This document shows, piece after piece, positions 20,744 through 22,827 of a stretch of DNA of 22,827 nucleotides (its first letter is position 1; each line of letters starts with the position of its first letter). This DNA is from Bacillota bacterium (lineage in GTDB: Bacteria > Bacillota > Clostridia > Christensenellales > SZUA-584). The notes beneath the pieces were generated by a model. The model was not told the DNA's origin. It made no database searches and was given only the letters and a program-made list of their open reading frames with translations. Position numbers and translations under genes: made by a program. The stretch covers positions 1 to 22,827 of the forward strand of contig JAEZIW010000229.1 in assembly GCA_023436525.1 (NCBI GenBank). The letters run 5' to 3'.

Positions 20744-21004
20744 ATGAAAAACGAAAATATCATGAAGATTCTTGAACCGCTAGAATTTGACAAGAGAACG
20801 CCGGTGACTGCTGCGCAGAAGAAAGCATATGCCGAGCTGCAGCAATCAACAGACGATATCCGCAGGCAGCTGAATCAGCTGCATCTGCGTCTGTCGCACG
20901 CGGTGAACACGCGCGATTATCATTCGCTGCCGCTGGAGGATGCGCGAGCAGAGCTTGCGGAACTCGCCCGCCGATTGGATGGGATTTCAAACAATCATAT
21001 TTAA
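20744..21004 (+). CDS. Small coiled-coil-like protein coupled to the MBL gene
   Basis: An 86-residue, charged, soluble protein of unknown function. Residues about 22-52 and 60-82 are strongly helical with heptad-like spacing (AYAELQQSTDDIRRQLNQL and EDARAELAELARRLDGI), so a helical hairpin or coiled-coil dimer is likely. Its ATG begins two bases after the stop of the MBL gene and has no Shine-Dalgarno site, so it depends on translational coupling to that gene. Followed by a plus-strand terminator. I do not recognise a family. It could be a helper or regulator of the hydrolase, inferred only from the coupling. Confidence 0.7.
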   Translation: MKNENIMKILEPLEFDKRTPVTAAQKKAYAELQQSTDDIRRQLNQLHLRLSHAVNTRDYHSLPLEDARAELAELARRLDGISNNHI

Positions 21005-21044
21005 TACGACAATATCGGAAAAATGTTTCCTGATCATGCCCTTG

Positions 21045-21074
21045 GGGCTTACATGGGCATAGCCCTTTCTTTTT
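21045..21074 (+). terminator. Terminator of the MBL operon
   Basis: GGGCT (21045-21049) pairs with AGCCC (21061-21065), followed by TTTCTTTTT (21066-21074). An alternative overlapping stem ATGCCC/GGGCAT (21036-21041 with 21055-21060) competes with it. It lies 40 bases after the stop of the 86-residue gene. Confidence 0.65.
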
Positions 21075-21183
21075 CTGCATCGCCTTAAGGCGTATTCAAA
21101 TGTCGGCAGCCGCAAAAGCTTGTTACTGTCTGCCCCTTAAATGGCGAATTTTTTTCGCATCTAAGCAAACCAAGACGCATATC

Positions 21184-21210
21184 AAAGCTTCTCCTCTAGG
21201 AGAAGGCTTT
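21184..21210. other. Hairpin in the convergent gap
   Basis: AAAGC-TTCTCC (21184-21194) pairs with GGAGAA-G-GCTTT (21199-21210) around a four-base loop, with a one-base bulge. No U-run follows on either strand. The rest of the 265-base gap between the two convergent units holds a CGCCTTAAGGCG palindrome (21081-21092), a GCGAA/TTCGC hairpin (near 21143-21157) and the two terminators. Confidence 0.5.
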
Positions 21211-21225
21211 CACACGTTAGACAAC

Positions 21226-21244
21226 AAAAAAGAGCCTTGGCTCT
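21226..21244 (-). terminator. Terminator of the hom-cupin unit
   Basis: On the minus strand AGAGC/GCTCT (within 21244-21231) forms a short stem followed by six T (21231-21226); GGAGCC at 21257-21252 can pair as a longer alternative. It lies 25 bases after the stop of the cupin gene. Confidence 0.7.
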
Positions 21245-21269
21245 AGGCCCATGGCTCCTTATGGTTTGC

Positions 21270-21617
21270 TCAATCCTTTATAATCACCGCGAGCACAACG
21301 AGCGGCTCGTCCTTTTCGTTGGTTATCGCATGCGTTGCGCCCCCGCCGCAGACGTTGGCATCTCCCTTGGCAAGCGCCTTCACCTCTCCGTTATCGTTCA
21401 GCACGCCCTCGCCCTCAAGCACATAGTAAATTTCCGTTTCTTCGGCGTGCACATGCGGCCCAATACCGCAGTTTTTCTCCAGCGTCATCAGCGAAAACAA
21501 GCGCGATTTCGATGGCAGATTGTCTGCCCCCACAATATGCAGCAGCGCCGCATGGCCGGGGCCGCCCCGCATGGCCTCTCTGGTTTCGCTTTTCATGTCA
21601 GCGCTTTTTATCACCAT
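21270..21617 (-). CDS. Small single-domain cupin protein
   Basis: A 115-residue protein made of one cupin barrel. Cupin motif 1 is seen as HVHAEETEIYYVLEGEG with metal ligands H55, H57 and E62, and motif 2 supplies H96 in GATHAITN. Such small cupins bind a metal and act as isomerases, dioxygenases or sugar/ligand sensors; nothing here points to one of these. Cytoplasmic. ATG at 21617 with AAAGGAG ten bases upstream. It follows homoserine dehydrogenase by 27 bases and shares its terminator, so the two are co-transcribed, though no common pathway is evident. Confidence 0.85.
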   Translation of the reverse strand: MVIKSADMKSETREAMRGGPGHAALLHIVGADNLPSKSRLFSLMTLEKNCGIGPHVHAEETEIYYVLEGEGVLNDNGEVKALAKGDANVCGGGATHAITNEKDEPLVVLAVIIKD

Positions 21618-21644
21618 AACCGCTTGTCTCCTTTTTATCTGCGA

Positions 21645-22827
21645 CTATTTCTCCACGCGGATCACATTGGCCACCTTGATGACTTCGGGGATATAACGGA
21701 TATCATCCATCGCGCATTTTACGGATATCTCCTTGGCGCGGTGCGTCACGAATATCAGCGGCACGCTTTCACCGCTCTGGCCCTTTTGCACAACGGAGTT
21801 GATGCTGACGCCATGCTTGCCGAATGCGTTTGCGATCTTGGCGAGCACACCGGGAGAATCCTGTACGGAGATGCGAATGAAAAACTCACACTCCCAGTTG
21901 TTTTCGAAAGACAGCTCTGTCGATACCTTGACGTCGTTGTAAAACGATGTATACCGGTGCTTGGTCTGGCTCGATGCATACAGAACATCGGAAACCACCG
22001 CGCTCGCCGTGGGCATATCGCCCGCACCCCTGCCATAAAGCATGATATCATCCACAATGTTACCATGCAGATAAATCGCGTTGAACGCGCCGCGTACCGA
22101 CGCGAGCGGATGAGATTTAGGAATCATCGTCGGGTGCACGCGCGCTTCAATCGTTTTGCCGCGCTTCTTGCCGATGGCCAGCAGCTTCACCGTATACCCA
22201 AGCTCATTGCCGTATGCGATATCCTCCTGCGTGATGCTCGTGATGCCTTCACAGAATATGTATTCCACCGGAACGCGCGCATGAAACGCCATGGACGACA
22301 GGATCGACAGCTTGTACATCGCATCGAGGCCTTCCACGTCGTTCTTCGGGTTGGCTTCCGCAAACCCAAGGCTCTGAGCCTCTTTCAGCACGGCGTCGTA
22401 ACTCGCTTTGTCCTCCTCCATTTTGGAGAGAATGTAATTCGTTGTGCCGTTAATAATGCCCATAACCGAGGTCAATTCGTTGGCCTGCAGGCTTTCCCAT
22501 ATGGTGCGCAATATCGGGATGCCGCCGCCCACGCTTGCTTCAAAATAAAGCCCCGCGCCGCTTTTTTGCGCCGCTGCGTTAAGCTCGGGCCAATGGCGCG
22601 CGAGCAGCTCCTTATTCGCGGTTACCACCGTTTTACCCGCTTTGAGAGATTCGAGCACGAATTCCTTGGCCGGGTTGACGCCGCCAATCAGCTCAATCAC
22701 CACATCAATCGTGTTGTCTTCGATGATGTCCTTATAAAAATCCTTGGCTTTCATCTCGTCCGGAATATCGATCGAATACGCAAGCGCCAGCACCTTTTTC
22801 AAGTTCAGCGATATGCCTTCCTTGTGT
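21645..22827 (-). CDS. hom: Homoserine dehydrogenase, 5' end outside the window
   Basis: NAD(P)H-dependent enzyme reducing aspartate semialdehyde to homoserine, on the route to threonine and methionine. The visible 393 residues lack the start and the GxGxxG nucleotide-binding loop, which lie beyond the window; the frame is open to the edge (visible N-terminus HKEGISLNLKKVLALA), so a TTG at 22802 is not the start. Seen: VVTANKELLA with the conserved lysine, GTTNYILSKM, EANPKNDVEGLDAMYKL with the catalytic Asp/Lys region, RGAGDMPTASAVVSD, and a C-terminal ACT domain (QDSPGVLAKIANAFGKHGVS) that usually gives feedback control by threonine. This is the monofunctional ACT-containing type of Gram-positive bacteria. 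Followed by the cupin gene. Confidence 0.95.
   Translation of the reverse strand, partial: HKEGISLNLKKVLALAYSIDIPDEMKAKDFYKDIIEDNTIDVVIELIGGVNPAKEFVLESLKAGKTVVTANKELLARHWPELNAAAQKSGAGLYFEASVGGGIPILRTIWESLQANELTSVMGIINGTTNYILSKMEEDKASYDAVLKEAQSLGFAEANPKNDVEGLDAMYKLSILSSMAFHARVPVEYIFCEGITSITQEDIAYGNELGYTVKLLAIGKKRGKTIEARVHPTMIPKSHPLASVRGAFNAIYLHGNIVDDIMLYGRGAGDMPTASAVVSDVLYASSQTKHRYTSFYNDVKVSTELSFENNWECEFFIRISVQDSPGVLAKIANAFGKHGVSINSVVQKGQSGESVPLIFVTHRAKEISVKCAMDDIRYIPEVIKVANVIRVEK

Noticed and set aside
22802..22804. TTG at 22802 as start of homoserine dehydrogenase
   Set aside because: The frame stays open to the window edge with family-like sequence, and the enzyme's nucleotide-binding loop is still missing, so the true start is outside.

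Overview
The window looks like a chromosomal segment from an anaerobic, low-to-mid-GC member of the Bacillota (Clostridia, plausibly Oscillospirales-like). I infer this from Gram-positive style lipoproteins, strong GGAGG-type ribosome binding sites, TTG starts, X2-type surface repeats, a four-helix-bundle (rRNA-IVS type) protein and short hairpin repeats of the kind common in that group. No rRNA, tRNA, CRISPR array or intact transposase was seen.

Layout. A PatB/MalY-type aminotransferase (3-1181, +) converges on a long run of minus-strand genes. Reading that run in transcription direction (right to left): NagA deacetylase (19132-18014); a membrane-anchored protein and a secreted X2-repeat surface protein (17492-14960) closed by two terminators; four paralogous lipoproteins with a small secreted protein among them (14566-7971); then two ABC transport systems. 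The first ABC system has two membrane permeases and a BcrA-like ATPase (7831-5276). The second has a LolD/MacB-like ATPase, a large signal-peptide/one-TM accessory protein and an FtsX-type permease (5050-1189). Each ABC set is split by an AT-ended cassette: one carries a four-helix-bundle gene, the other only GC-rich hairpins. To the right of nagA lies about 750 bases of apparently decayed DNA, then a plus-strand metallo-beta-lactamase-fold hydrolase with a small coupled gene, and finally a minus-strand homoserine dehydrogenase (cut by the window edge) followed by a cupin gene.

Most interesting. The lipoprotein region is an accessory island with much lower GC in its right half. Two of its genes, a lipoprotein and the small secreted protein, have 5' leaders sharing the same 47-nt hairpin: 14-bp stem, 19-nt loop, all stem differences being G-U wobbles only on the minus strand. 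In both leaders a C-rich stretch follows, then an AAGGAG ribosome site serving a 3-5 codon mini-ORF, then a second RNA structure before the true gene. This resembles a leader-RNA control element shared by unlinked partners, and I do not recognise it as a named riboswitch. Two lipoprotein genes also share about 92% identical DNA over signal peptide plus ribosome site although their mature proteins have diverged strongly.

Gene functions are firm for the aminotransferase, NagA, homoserine dehydrogenase, the ATPases and the MBL-fold protein (as families); the lipoproteins, the small secreted protein and the 86-residue protein have no known function.
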